Of a stretch of DNA of 64,000 bases, positions 25,401-38,305 are shown in pieces. A program made the position numbers and the translations under genes. The notes under the pieces are model-generated. The model was not told the DNA's origin, did not search any database, and saw only the letters and a program-made list of their open reading frames with translations. The first letter of the stretch is position 1, and every line of letters begins with the position of its first letter. This DNA comes from Branchiostoma floridae (taxonomy: Eukaryota > Chordata > Leptocardii > Amphioxiformes > Branchiostomatidae): assembly GCF_000003815.2 (NCBI RefSeq), contig NC_049988.1, positions 21,127,698-21,191,697 of the forward strand, given 5' to 3'.

Positions 25401-28400
25401 AATGGATACCAGGCTAAATTGTCTGTTATCTGTGTCTGTTACAAAGTACTGCAGGAACTATCTACAAATCAAACATCACCACAATCAGCAAACACTTGGA
25501 CTTTGCACATGTACAGTCACAGTTAGATCAATATGCCAGGTGTGGTCTACTTCCTCTACGCAGAATTCATTGCTCAAGACTCAGAAAAATCCCTTCAGAT
25601 TTCCTTCATGAATAAAGGAAATGCACAACTTCCTTGAATGAAAGACGTCCAAAATCATATCAGTTGCTTGCCAACTGCTTTTTATCATTCCTTGAGACTG
25701 AGAGAGTTAGCTGTTGCTAACCTTAGAACAATAACATTTCCACTGCCGTGTTTATAATTTAAAAAGCTTGACATGTATTTAAGGCTAGGTATAATAGATC
25801 TTGTACTTCTAAAGCAATATATTTAATATATATCATGTAAGTGAAAGGCCACTGAAGCAGAGGATTTGTACTGGACCAAAAATGGCCTTTTCAGCTGCAG
25901 GTTTCTGACTACCCCTTCACCCTAGGCTGTACACTCCAAGCAGAAGTTAGTCTATTTCTGGTTTGGGACATTTTTTGGCATATCTGCCAAGTTTTCTTTA
26001 TGTCGCCAAGATAAGTTTGGCTTGGGGACAAAACGAAAACTGGACAAAACATACATGTAAAGCCCCACAAAAATGCCTTAAAAACACGTCCAAGTGGTAG
26101 CCTAACCTCTGCTTGGAGAGAAAGTGACAGTACTGTCACAGTACTAGCTATAGTGTGTCCAGTTTGTAGTAAATTAAATCTCGCCCTGAGAAGAGTCTGG
26201 TAGGCACTTATAAAAGACTTGACTCACCTGGAGTTGGTAGTGCCCAGGTGTAACTCCTTCAAGGCTCCTTGGTCCCCCTTCCCTCCCACTTTATACCTCA
26301 GGTGCCAATTATAATATAACAAAGAACCTACCCGAGGCCACAGTCCCTTCTCTGTGTTCTGAACCAAGGGTCACAGCATTTCTTCTTTTACACATCATAA
26401 ACACAGTTACACAGTTATCATAAACTATAACTCAATGAATCAATCATACATTAATAAACAATTTTGTTGGGGAGGTGGTGGTTTTTGTGAACCCGTACCA
26501 AACCATGGACATCTACAGTTATCATAAACTATAACTCAATCATACATTAATAAATAATTTTGTGTTTTAGGTTCCAGAAAGGAAACATCTACACCTATGT
26601 GGGGGAGGTGGTGGTTTCTGTGGACCCGTACCGAACCATGGACATCTACAGTTATCATGAACTATAACTCAATCATACATTGATAAACAAACAATGTTGT
26701 TTCCCGGGTTCCAGAAGGTAAAAATCTACACATATGTCGGGGTAGTAGTGGTTTCTGTCAACCCGTACCATAACATGACATCTACAGTTATCATAAACTC
26801 CTATCACAATACTGACAGTTATTGTAGTAACTCAATATACAACTTTGTTTTCCAGGTTCCAGAAGGGAAAGATCTACACGTATGCAGGGTTGAACAAGTT
26901 TTCTAAAATCCACTTGTCCTATCGGGCAAGCACATAAAAAATGTACTTGCCCGAACCAATTTTTCACTAGCCCAAAATTCAAATGTCACTGTTAGTGTTA
27001 CTAGTATATGCATTTTCACTTCCAGCAATGGAATTCCCTGTAGACAATTGCTTGATGTCATGACTGTGAAAAGTAACAAGTATATCAAAATTGCACTAAA
27101 ATCAATGGAAAAATCTTACTTGCCTGATCGGACAAGTGGGGTAGGACATGCACTTGCCTGAACAGCACTTTCACTTGCCCTGGACAATAGGGCTAGTGGA
27201 CTTGTTTATCCCTGGTATGTGGGGGAGGTGGTGGTTTCTGTTAACCCGTATCACACCATGGACATCTACGGTTATCATAAACTAGAAGTCAACTTAATCA
27301 TACCTTGATAAACAATGTTGTTTCCAGGTTCCAGAAGGGAAAGATCTACATGCATGTTGGGGAGGTGGTGGTTTCTGTTAATTATAACCCGTACCGAACC
27401 ATGGACATCTTCGGCTATCATAAACTCCTACCAGAACACTGACAGCTATTGTAGTAACTCAATGAACAGTTATAAACAATGTTGTATTCCAGGTTCCAGA
27501 AGAGAAAAATCAACACGCATGTCGGGGAAGTAGTGGTTTCTGTTAACCCGTACCATGACATGACATCTACAGTTATCATAAACTATAATAACTCAATCAT
27601 ACATTAATGATTGATAACCAATTTTGTATCCCAGGTTCCAGAAAGGAAAGATCTACACGTATGTGGGAGAGGTGGTGGTCTCCGTTAACCCGTACCGAAC
27701 CATGGATATCTACGGTTATCATAAACTATAACTCAATCATACATTAATAAATAATTTTGTGTTTTAGGTTCCAGAAAGGAAAGATCTACACGTATGTGGG
27801 GGAGGTGGTGGTTTCTGTTAACCCGTATCGGACCATGGACATATACGGCCCTGACGCGGTGAAACGTTACCAGGGACGAGAGTTTTACGAGTGCCCGCCA
27901 CATCTGTTCGCTGTCGGCGACGCCGCGTACAAGAGCATGAAGAGACAGTCCAGGGATACGTGCATCGTCATATCAGGTTCGTTTGCTTGTTTATTTGTTT
28001 GTTTGTTTGTAACCGCGTACAAGAGCATGAAGAGACAGTCCAGGGATACGTGCATCGTCATATCAGGTTTGTTTGTTTGTTTATTTGTTCATCTCTAAGC
28101 AGGAGACCAACTTGAGGCATTACGCACCAGTTTCTATACAAAAGACACAAGCTACATAGGACCAGAATATAAGGTTCCTCATACACCTATTTTTATATCA
28201 GTTTTGATACTAATACGTTCAAACAAATCTGTTACAACTACAAGCATTTTGGGAATGTTCTTATAACTTGAATACTCTATGTACAGATACAGGGTGTTTA
28301 ACTCACTCACTTCATTCACTCTCATACACTCAGACATCCTCGCTCACCTACTCAATCACTCACGCTCACTGTCTGTTTCAAACAAGGACAATGCATACTT

Positions 28401-31400
28401 GTTCTTTGAACATAACTGTTACAATATACATTGGTTAAAACCCTTTGCCCTGTACAGTGAAGAAGGTAAAACTGAACCCCTTTGTCCGTGAATACTTTCA
28501 TCAGGTTGGCATGTAACTGAAAAAAAGAGACTCTTTTTCTTTTTTACACAAGCACAACTTTACTTTTACCAACGTCTCTGTGACTGTCTGTCACCTTACT
28601 GCAGCTAGATGTTGCAAGGAGTCTCTTTATTCGCTGAGCTCCTTTGTTCTGTACCTGTACAGGTGAGAGTGGAGCAGGTAAAACTGAACCCCTTTGTTCT
28701 GTACATGTACAGGTGACAGTGGAGCAGGTAAAACTGAACCCCTTTGTTCTGTACCTGTACAGGTGAGAGTGGAGCAGGTAAAACTGAACCCCTTTGTTTT
28801 TACCTGTACAGGTGAAAGTGGAGTAGGTAAAACTGAACCCCTTTGTTCTGTACTTATACAGGTGAGAGTGGAGTAGGTAAAACTGAACCCCTTTGTTCTG
28901 TACTTATACAGGTGAGAGTGGAGCAGGTAAAACTGAACCCCTTTGTTCTGTACTTATACAGGTGAGAGTGGAGTAGGTAAAACTGAACCCCTTTGTTCTG
29001 TACTTATACAGGTGAGAGTGGAGTAGGTAAAACTGAACCCCTTTGTTCTGTACTTATACAGGTGAGAGTGGAGCAGGTAAAACTGAACCCCTTTGTTGTG
29101 TACCTGTACAGGTGAGAGTGGAGCAGATAAAACTGAACCCCTTTGTTCTGTACCTGTACAGGTGAGAGTGGAGCAGGTAAAACTGAACCCCTTTGTTGTG
29201 TACCTGTACAGGTGAGAGTGGAGCAGGTAAAACTGAACCCCATTGTTCTGTACCTGTACAGGTGAGAGTGGAGCAGGTAAAACTGAACCCCTTTGTTCTG
29301 TACCTGTACAGGTGAGAGTGGAGCAGATAAAACTGAACCCCTTTGTTGTGTACCTGTACAGGTGAGAGTGGAGCAGGTAAAACTGAACCCCTTTGTTCTG
29401 TACCTGTACAGGTGAGAGTGGAGCAGGTAAAACTGAACCCCATTGTTCTGTACCTGTACAGGTGAGAGTGGAGCAGATAAAACTGAACCCCTTTGTTCTG
29501 TACCTGTACAGGTGAGAGTGGAGCAGATAAAACTGAACCCCTTTGTTCTGTACCTGTACAGGTGAGAGTGGAGCAGATAAAACTGAACCCCTTTGTTGTG
29601 TACCTGTACAGGTGAGAGTGGAGCAAGTAAAACTGAACCCCTTTGTTTTTACCTGTACAGGTGAGAGTGGAGCAGGTAAAACTGAACCCCTTTGTTGTGT
29701 ACCTGTACAGGTGAGAGTGGAGCAGGTAAAACAGAGGCGTCTAAGATCATCATGAGGTACATCGCAGCTGTCACTAATGTCAGTCAGAGGCAGGAGGTCG
29801 AGAGGTGAGGATGTTGTGCTGTGTTCATAGTAATGATCACAATTTCCACTATAGCTTTTAGGCTTCAATTGATAGTATGTTTTAATCTGTATTGTTGAAT
29901 TGCCAGTCCTTTGTTTTTCTTCGTTTCACATAGTAAACCACCTTTAGGTGTAACACACCAGTTTTGTACAGTAGGTACAAGCTGAGTAAGACCAGACTGT
30001 AAGGTTTGATCCTTTCACACCAGGATTGAACCTTACTCTTTTCAACAAGTGTGGTGGAGGTTTGACCACACTTGTTGACTCTGAACACAAGACCTTCAGC
30101 TTCAACTTCCCATCCGAGAGGACGTCTTAACCAAAGCTCAAAGCTAGGTGATCCTATAGCTAGGTAGCCATGTAGCTATTAGTGTTAGTAAGCACTTGTA
30201 GCTTAAAAAGTGATCCCAGTAAGATAAGACTTTGAAACTATTTTCCAGAGTGAAGAACATCCTACTGCAGACCAACTGTATCTTAGAAGCGTTCGGAAAC
30301 GCCAAGACGAACCGGAACGACAACTCCAGCCGGTTTGGGAAATACATGGACATCAACTTTGACTTCAAGGGGGATCCGATAGGAGGGCACATCAACAACT
30401 ATCTGTTAGAGAAGGTGAGATGTAATATTATAATAAATATGATAAACATCAACAACTATCTGTTACAAAAGGTGAGATATAATAAACATCAACAACTATC
30501 TGTTACAAAAGGTGAGATGTCATAAACATCAACAACTATATCTGTTAGAGAAGGTAAGTTGCCCCCCCGTGTAAACAAGACTGGACCATAACACCCCTCT
30601 CTATACAAAATAGACTCAATTTTTGGTCTATGTGACCCATTTTTCCATTTCTAGCGCTAAAGCTACCTCTATACCAGATTCCAGATCAGTTGGCTTTTGC
30701 CAACTTTGCTTTCTAATTCTAGTGCCTTAATAGAATGCCCCTCCCCTTATTTGGTACCCTGAGAATGATATAACTGTCCCCACCAGTGTTGATCTGTGTA
30801 GCTCTCCCCAGGAAACCTGACCACACAGATAAACACTCATGTGGACAGGAAGGTGCAGACTTCAAAAGGAGCAGCACAGACCTCCGTGTCTGTTCACTGG
30901 GATGAGCGTGGGACTTTTTACCAGCTCCAGAAGTTTCAACTACTGCTACTATAATCCAACAATTCTTGATATAATAACGTCCCGGTGGATTCTACATTCT
31001 AATCAAACTGACCATTCTAGAAGGTTTCAATCATGTTCAGAGACAGGTGCAAATACAGTCAAACCTGTCTATAGTGGCCACTCAAGGGACCGGACAAATT
31101 TGGCCACTATGGACAGGTGGCCTCTATATAGAGGTGGCAATTTGTAGATAAAATACTCAAGGGACCGACAAAAAGTGGCCACTATGGACAGGTGGCCCCT
31201 CTGTAGAGGTGGCCCCTAATACAGGTTTGACTGTATGTTCAAACAAATTGTTAAACTTAACTAGGCTTTCATATTTAAGTCTGAAAAATTGTGGCTTTTT
31301 ACTTAGATTGCAAAGCACAGTCCTATATGTTCTTGAAATAGTTGAACTGTAATTTCCAACACAAAAAATTGGACTCACCCAAATTTTATCCAAGTCCTAT

Positions 31401-34400
31401 ATGTTATTGGCTGTCAGCTGATGTTTTTACACCTTTGTTATCCGTTCCCAGTCTCGAGTTGTGAGCCAGCAGCCAGGAGAAAGGAACTTCCACTCCTTCT
31501 ACCAGGTAACAACTTCAGTCTGTACCTTTTGACTTTATATGTGGTCGTGTTACGTAGCTGAGTTGCTGGAGTCCGAGAGTTCACATCCTGTCACGCTACA
31601 GATCATGTCCCCTTGAGAAAGAAACTTACACACCTTCCCTCACTCCACCCAGGTGTAAAAACCAGTACCTGACTTTGGTTGGGGAGGTAAAGGGGGTTGA
31701 AGGAGAGGGATGGACTCTGCCTCCCAACACCGTGCCCTAGACACAGTGGATAACAACCCACTGCACCTACGGCCTTAAAAGGCTTTGAGACTACTTTTTA
31801 GTTCATAGATATAAGAGTTTGCTGCCTTTCATGTCAACATGTGTTTTCTATTCTGTGTCTTACGCTGTTTGTATCGTCTCTCCCCAGCTGTTGTCAGGTG
31901 CTCCAGACCAGCAGCTACAGAAGATGCACCTGTCCAGGTCCCCCCAGGGGTACACCTACACCTGTCCTCAGTCTCAGGTGGGTACACTTACACCTGTCCA
32001 CAGTCTCAGGTGGGTAGGAGTGTGTGCGTGCGTGCGTGCGTGCACCTGTCCAGGTCCCCCCAGGGGTACACCTACACCTGTCCTCAGACACAGGTGGGTC
32101 ATAGGTCAACGTTATGTAATCGTTCTCTGTCCTAGTTTGGACGTCTCTTTCAAACCATGTCTCTCGCCTAGCATTTTGCTTTAATTTTTGATCAAGCTTT
32201 CTTTTGATACCCAGTAACAGATTTCGGGCATATATAGATTGAACAGTTACATGAACTTTGCACTTCTCATCTCCTGTCTGAGCCTGGCCCCCTCCCCATC
32301 AGTGACAAACTTTAATGGCAGTCCAAACAGCCATTAAATCTGTGGGCTTCACCAAGGAGGAATACAGCAATGTTAGATACTTTAACAATGATTATAGCAG
32401 GATTACAGCAATGTCAGATATCGTTACTAATGAATGATTATACTGCCACCCCCCCCCCCAGTCTGACTCTGGCCCCCTCCCCATCAGTGATAAGGCAGAC
32501 TTTAAGGCAGTCCAGACAGCCATGAAGTCCGTAGGCTTCTCCAAGGAGGAGTACGCCACAGTCTACAACATCATCGCGGCCATCTTACACCTGGGGAATG
32601 TCGAGTTCCTAGCCGAGGACGAAGACTCGTGCGACGTAGCGAATCGTGAGGCCCTGGCGGCCGCGGCGTCGTTGCTACGGACGACAGAGGAGGAGCTAAC
32701 GAAGGCGCTGTGTTTCCGCGTGGTGGCGGCTCGAGGGGAGGTCATGACGAAAGGTCACACGCAGCAGCAGGCGCTGTACGGGAGGGACGCCTTCGCTAAG
32801 GTCAGATTTAAAATCTTAAGATTTACCAGAGCTTGAGTTGTCATGAATGCATTTAAATGAAACTTCAAAATCTCAAAGCTATCTATGGACACTTGTTAAC
32901 ATGTGAAGTTGTGAACCCTCTTGTATGTGAACTCTCCAGCAACTTGTGTAAATGCAACACGGTTTCTGATAGTCTTTCTTCTGTCCCCCAAGCTCAGCTA
33001 TAAGTTATGAATATTTGTTCTCATATAAAGCCATAACATGTCTGAATCTGGCAGGTTTTGTGGTGTGCATAGCCCAGTTGTTAGTGGCCCCGCCTCTGGA
33101 ACTAGAAGCCGTGAGTTTGATCCCGGTTGTGTCACTCACCCGACATGCACGCTACCGGAAAGGGTTGCAGTCCTTAGGACGGGACGTTAAGCCGTGGTCC
33201 ACTGTTCATTGTGCTTGTCGAAAAGAGCTAGGGGAATTTCCCCGGTACAGTAAACCTGTAAATACTGTACATAGCGTCTGTCCTCTCTGTCACGACCAGT
33301 GGAAGACTAGCTCTTCAGTGAGCTAAAACTGGATCGAGATCACTTTCCTTTTTCCGATGTTCTTCCTTATGTCAACCCCCCCCCCCCCCCAGGCTATCTA
33401 CGAGCACCTGTTCACCTGGATCGTTAGCCGCATTAACGACGTGATCGCCGTGACAACCACGCGGCACCAACACGGGAAGGACACGGTCATCGGCGTGCTC
33501 GACATCTACGGCTTCGAGATCTTCGACAACAACAAGTGGGTGGTTCTGGTTATTGTCTATGGTTCAATAACTACATTATAAGTACATTGATGAAGGCTAG
33601 ACATCCAGGTAATAAGATATGCAAAATAGCAGTTATTAAAGCAACTGGATATGATTTTGGAAACGGTCAGACGTTACAAATAGCATCCACTAGTTTTTGT
33701 CAGTGACGCTTTTTACATTATAAGTATCTGTACATCCATTCTATGTGTATTATCATGTGGTAATATGTTTTGGAAATAGTCTAAGTTGGAATGACCTGAC
33801 AAGTGTTTCCTTCTCTTTCTCTTTTTGTACCTCTGTCTGTCTGTTTGTTTGTTTGTATCTATAACCTTTCTCCCTCTGTATGTGAGTGTGAGTGTGTGTA
33901 ACACTATATATTTGTACTTTTGTGTGTATGTTTGTGTGTCTGTCTCTTTAGCTCTTAGTGGTGTGTGTGTGTCTGTTCTCAGGCTGCCCAGTAGATTTTA
34001 ATGTTGGTTCTAATATTCCTTAGTCTGGAACAGCTGTGCATTAACTACTGTAACGAGAAGCTTCAGCAGCTGTTCATCGAGCTGGTGCTGAAACAGGAAC
34101 AGGAAGAGTACCAGCGGGAGGGCATCACATGGACAAATGTAAGTACCATCTTACATAGTCAGTATTTTGGGATATCAAGTCTATGTTTGGTAGTTTTAAA
34201 TTGCAGTATTTTCAAACTATTGCAGTTTGAAACCACCATCTGTAAACTTGATATTCTCAAATACTGATTTTAAAAACTTGCAGATAAAGGTGTACTAGCA
34301 TAATTACCTCAAATTTGCAGTGGCTTCAAGTCTTCAAGTGTCTAGTCATAGATTTTGATGAGAATGTCCGTTTCTTGATGAGAGTCTTGGATGGAGCATC

Positions 34401-37400
34401 TTAACTTGGATTATGTTTTATGTCTTGTGGTAAGTCTTGTATGGAGCTTCCAGTCTTAGATTTTGTGTCTTGCCGACAAGTCTTACATACAGTATCCTGT
34501 CTTGGACTCTGTGTCTTGCCAACAAGTCTTAGATAGAGCATCTTGTCGTAGAGCATCTTGTCTTAGATTTTGCTGAATTAATTTTTAATCTTGCTGCCAG
34601 ATCGACTACTTCAACAACAAGATCATCTGTGACCTTGTGGAGCAGCAGCACAAGGGCATCATCGCCATCCTGGACGAGGCTTGTCTGAGTGTGGGGAACA
34701 TCACCGACAAGGTAAACAAACAAACAAACAAACAAACAGGTGTGTCTGAGCATTGAGAACATCACTGACAAGGTAAACAAACAAACAAACAAACAGGTGT
34801 GTCTGAGCATTGAGAACATCACTGACAAGGTAAACAAACAAACAAACAAACAGGTGTGTCTGAGCATTGAGAACATCACTGACAAGGTAAACAAACAAAC
34901 AAACAGGTGTGTCTGAGCATGGGGAACATCACGGACAAGGTAAACAAACAAACAAACAAACAAACAGGTGTGTCTGAGTGTGGGGAACATCACCGACAAG
35001 GTAAACAAACAAACAAACAGGTGTGTCTGAGCATTGAGAACATCACTGACAAGGTAAACAAACAAACAAACAGGTGTGTCTGAGCATGGGGAACATCACG
35101 GACAAGGTAAACAAACAAACAAACAGGTGTGTCTGAGTGTGGGGAACATCACCGACAAGGTAAACAAACAAACAAACAAACAGGTGTGTCTGAGCATTGA
35201 GAACATCACTGACAAGGTAAACAAACAAACAAACAGGTGTGTCTGAGCATGGGGAACATCACGGACAAGGTAAACAAACAAACAAACAGGTGTGTCTGAG
35301 CATTGAGAACATCACTGACAAGGTAAACAAACAAACAAACAAACAGGTGTGTCTGAGTGTGGGGAACATCACTGACAAGGTAAACAAACAAACAAACAGG
35401 TGTGTCTGAGCATGGGGAACATCACGGACAAGGTAAACAAACAAACAAACAAACAGGTGTGTCTGAGTGTGGGGAACATCACCGACAAGGTAAACAAACA
35501 AACAAACAAACCAACAGGTGTGTCTGAGCCTTGAGAACATCACTGACCAGGTAAACAAACAAACAAACAAACAGGTGTGTCTGAGCATGGGGAACATCAC
35601 GGACAAGGTAAACAAACAAACAAACAAACAGGTGTGTCTGAGTGTGGGGAACATCACCGACAAGGTAAACAAACAAACAAACAGGTGTGTCTGAGCATTG
35701 AGAACATCACTGACAAGGTAAACAAACAAACAAACAGGTGTGTCTGAGCATTGAGAACATCACTGACAAGGTAAACAAACAAACAAACAGGCATGTCTGA
35801 GTGTGGGGAACATCACCGACAAGGTAAACAAACAAACAAACAAACAAACAGGCGTGTCTGAGTGTGGGGAACATCACCGACAAGGTAAACAAACAAACAT
35901 CTCCGTGTGAGGAACATCACTGATAAGGTACAACTTCATTTTCAACATGTCTTAAACTCCTATCTCAGTTATCCGAGTGATGATTCCCCTCTTCATGTAC
36001 AAGATTTTAAACTTCATATTATCAGTAATAATTTGTGTTATTCTTTTGTGACAAAGTACCTTTACTCAGACTCCATTAAAAATCATAGTCAGGTGTAACG
36101 AGTCGTTTGGTGTAATATAACCAGCTGCTGTCGCACCGCGTGCCTGCGAAGCTGGTGTGTTACACCGAACGGCGGTTATACCTGCTATATAGATACAGAT
36201 ACAGAAGCTGGTGTGTTACACCGAACGGCGGTTATACCTGCTATATAGATACAGATACAGATACAGAAAAATGATACATTCAACGTACTTTAATTTCTGT
36301 TGCAGATGTTTTTACAAGCCATGAACCAGAAGCTGAGTAACCACGACCACTACACCAGCAGACAGGTCAGTGTGCATCAATACATACATCTTAAAGATCA
36401 AACGTAGGATTAAGACATCTGGGGAATATCTAAGTGTCTGAAAAAAAGTTATAATCTGGTCATTAACAATCAGACAGAAAAGTGCAGACTTGAAGAAAAG
36501 TCCCTTTTGAAACGGCAGTAAAGACTGTTGAAGTAATGGCAGTGACTTAGATGAGCTTTAATGTGGATACAAGTTGGCTAATGATGTATGTATATAAGAG
36601 TGCAGTTCTGTTCATCTCATGTGACCTTTATATTGCAGCTGGTTCCCACAGACAAGACCCTGGAGCACAGCCGGGATTTCAGGATCAGGCACTACGCTGG
36701 CTCTGTCACGTGAGTTACTCTGTCTGTAGTGTTTCATACAATCATGTATAATAGGCATCAGTACTACGACTTTATTTTATAGTCGTAGTACTGTCTTATG
36801 TTCTCCTGTAGGTATTCATGTATAATACACTGATGGCAAAAAATGCTTTGAGTTGCTTTGAGAAGTGATGACTGCTACCATGTTAAAGTTAAAAAGTTAA
36901 ACCCTTCCCGCGCCTGATGACGCATAGGGCGGCGCCCATCTCTGTTTCCTTAGCCCTGGGCCACACAACGCAATCACTACAGCAGGGTGCTAGTCCACTG
37001 GTAGTGGTGTGTGTTTAACTTCCATACTCTTTCCCAAATGCTGAGTGCTAAGCAGAGAAAGCAGCATGTACCATTTTTAAAGTCTTTGGTATGACTCGGC
37101 CGGGGATTGAACTCATGACCTTCCGAATGCAAGGCGAACACTACCCACTAGGCCATTGCACCGGTCTACCATGTATATGACGTTTAATGTAAGAATATTT
37201 TGCTGTGTGAAATAATCTCTCCAATGTGTATGTGTGTCTTTTCTTGTAGTTATTCTGTGGAAGGCTTCATAGACAAGAACAAGGATGACCTGTTCCAGGA
37301 CTTCAAAAGGCTCCTGTACAACAGGTGAGGCATGCATTATTATTGTTCCTACCTCAGGTGAGCTGTGTTGTTGTTGTTGTTTCTCTCGTGTAAACTTAAC

Positions 37401-38266
37401 TCCCATTACTGGATGTCCCTGTAGCTCAACTCGTACCAGCCTCACAGTTGAGCTCCTGGTTCCAGTTAGTTGGTAACTGGGGACCCAGGTTCAAGTCTGG
37501 GTAGGGCATCTCGATTAGGGCTGCACCCATCTTTCGGAAGAGACAAGAAATGGGGTCCTGCAGCGAGCAAAATACCCACTTGCATACTTGCACAATGCAA
37601 CCACTTTTTGCTTGGTGCAACTTACTTCTAAACTCAGGTTGCACAGGATGCAACTTAGATTTTGAGCCTCAGAACTCATTGTTGTCAATTTACTTGGAAG
37701 AAATAAATGGACCGAGGCAGCTCCGTTTCATATTAGCCAAGCATGTATGTATAGTACCCCTTTTTCAGAAATTATTGAATTGTAGGTGGTGCAACTTGAA
37801 ATTCAGTTGTGCAACCTAGTTTTTGCCCCAGGTTGCACAGTGTGCAACCTGGCTCAGAAAAGTATTTTGTACACTGTCCTGTGTTCGAGGAGGTGCCTTG
37901 AGCATGTTAAAGGGGGAAGGGCTGGCTAGCAACTCTTGATAAACCCTACTACAAAAACAGCCAAGAAACTTTCTGCCCTCTGGATCCATCAGACACCTGT
38001 TGACAGTACCATTTCTCCCATTCCTCCCCCAGCTCTGACCCTGTCATCAGCTCCATGTGGCCTGAGGGGAAGCGGGGCATCACAGAGGTCGGTGGAACAC
38101 TTCTACTTTTATTGATTGTATTGAATAGGTATTGATTAAATTGATCGATCAATCAATAGGGTTGAATATAATGTAATTGTTGCCTAGAAATTATAATTAT
38201 TCTTTGCTGTGTTGTTGACTGTTGGTTTTGTGTGCCCAGGTAACCATAGGCCCCTGGCTGCCTGCA

Positions 38267-38305
<39 letters not shown>

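Noticed and set aside
28954-29868. A 304-codon minus-strand frame that looks like a repetitive protein
   Set aside because: It is the reverse reading of the 50-bp P-loop array. The repeats follow the DNA period and no domain or start context exists.
33058-33130. A functional tRNA gene
   Set aside because: A- and B-box-like words are present, but no cloverleaf with a plausible anticodon arm could be drawn. It is a SINE head.
34529-35892. Several minus-strand frames rich in [10 protein letters not shown], resembling membrane proteins
   Set aside because: They are translations of (GTTT)n-rich minisatellite on the antisense strand of the Myo1D exon 10 array.
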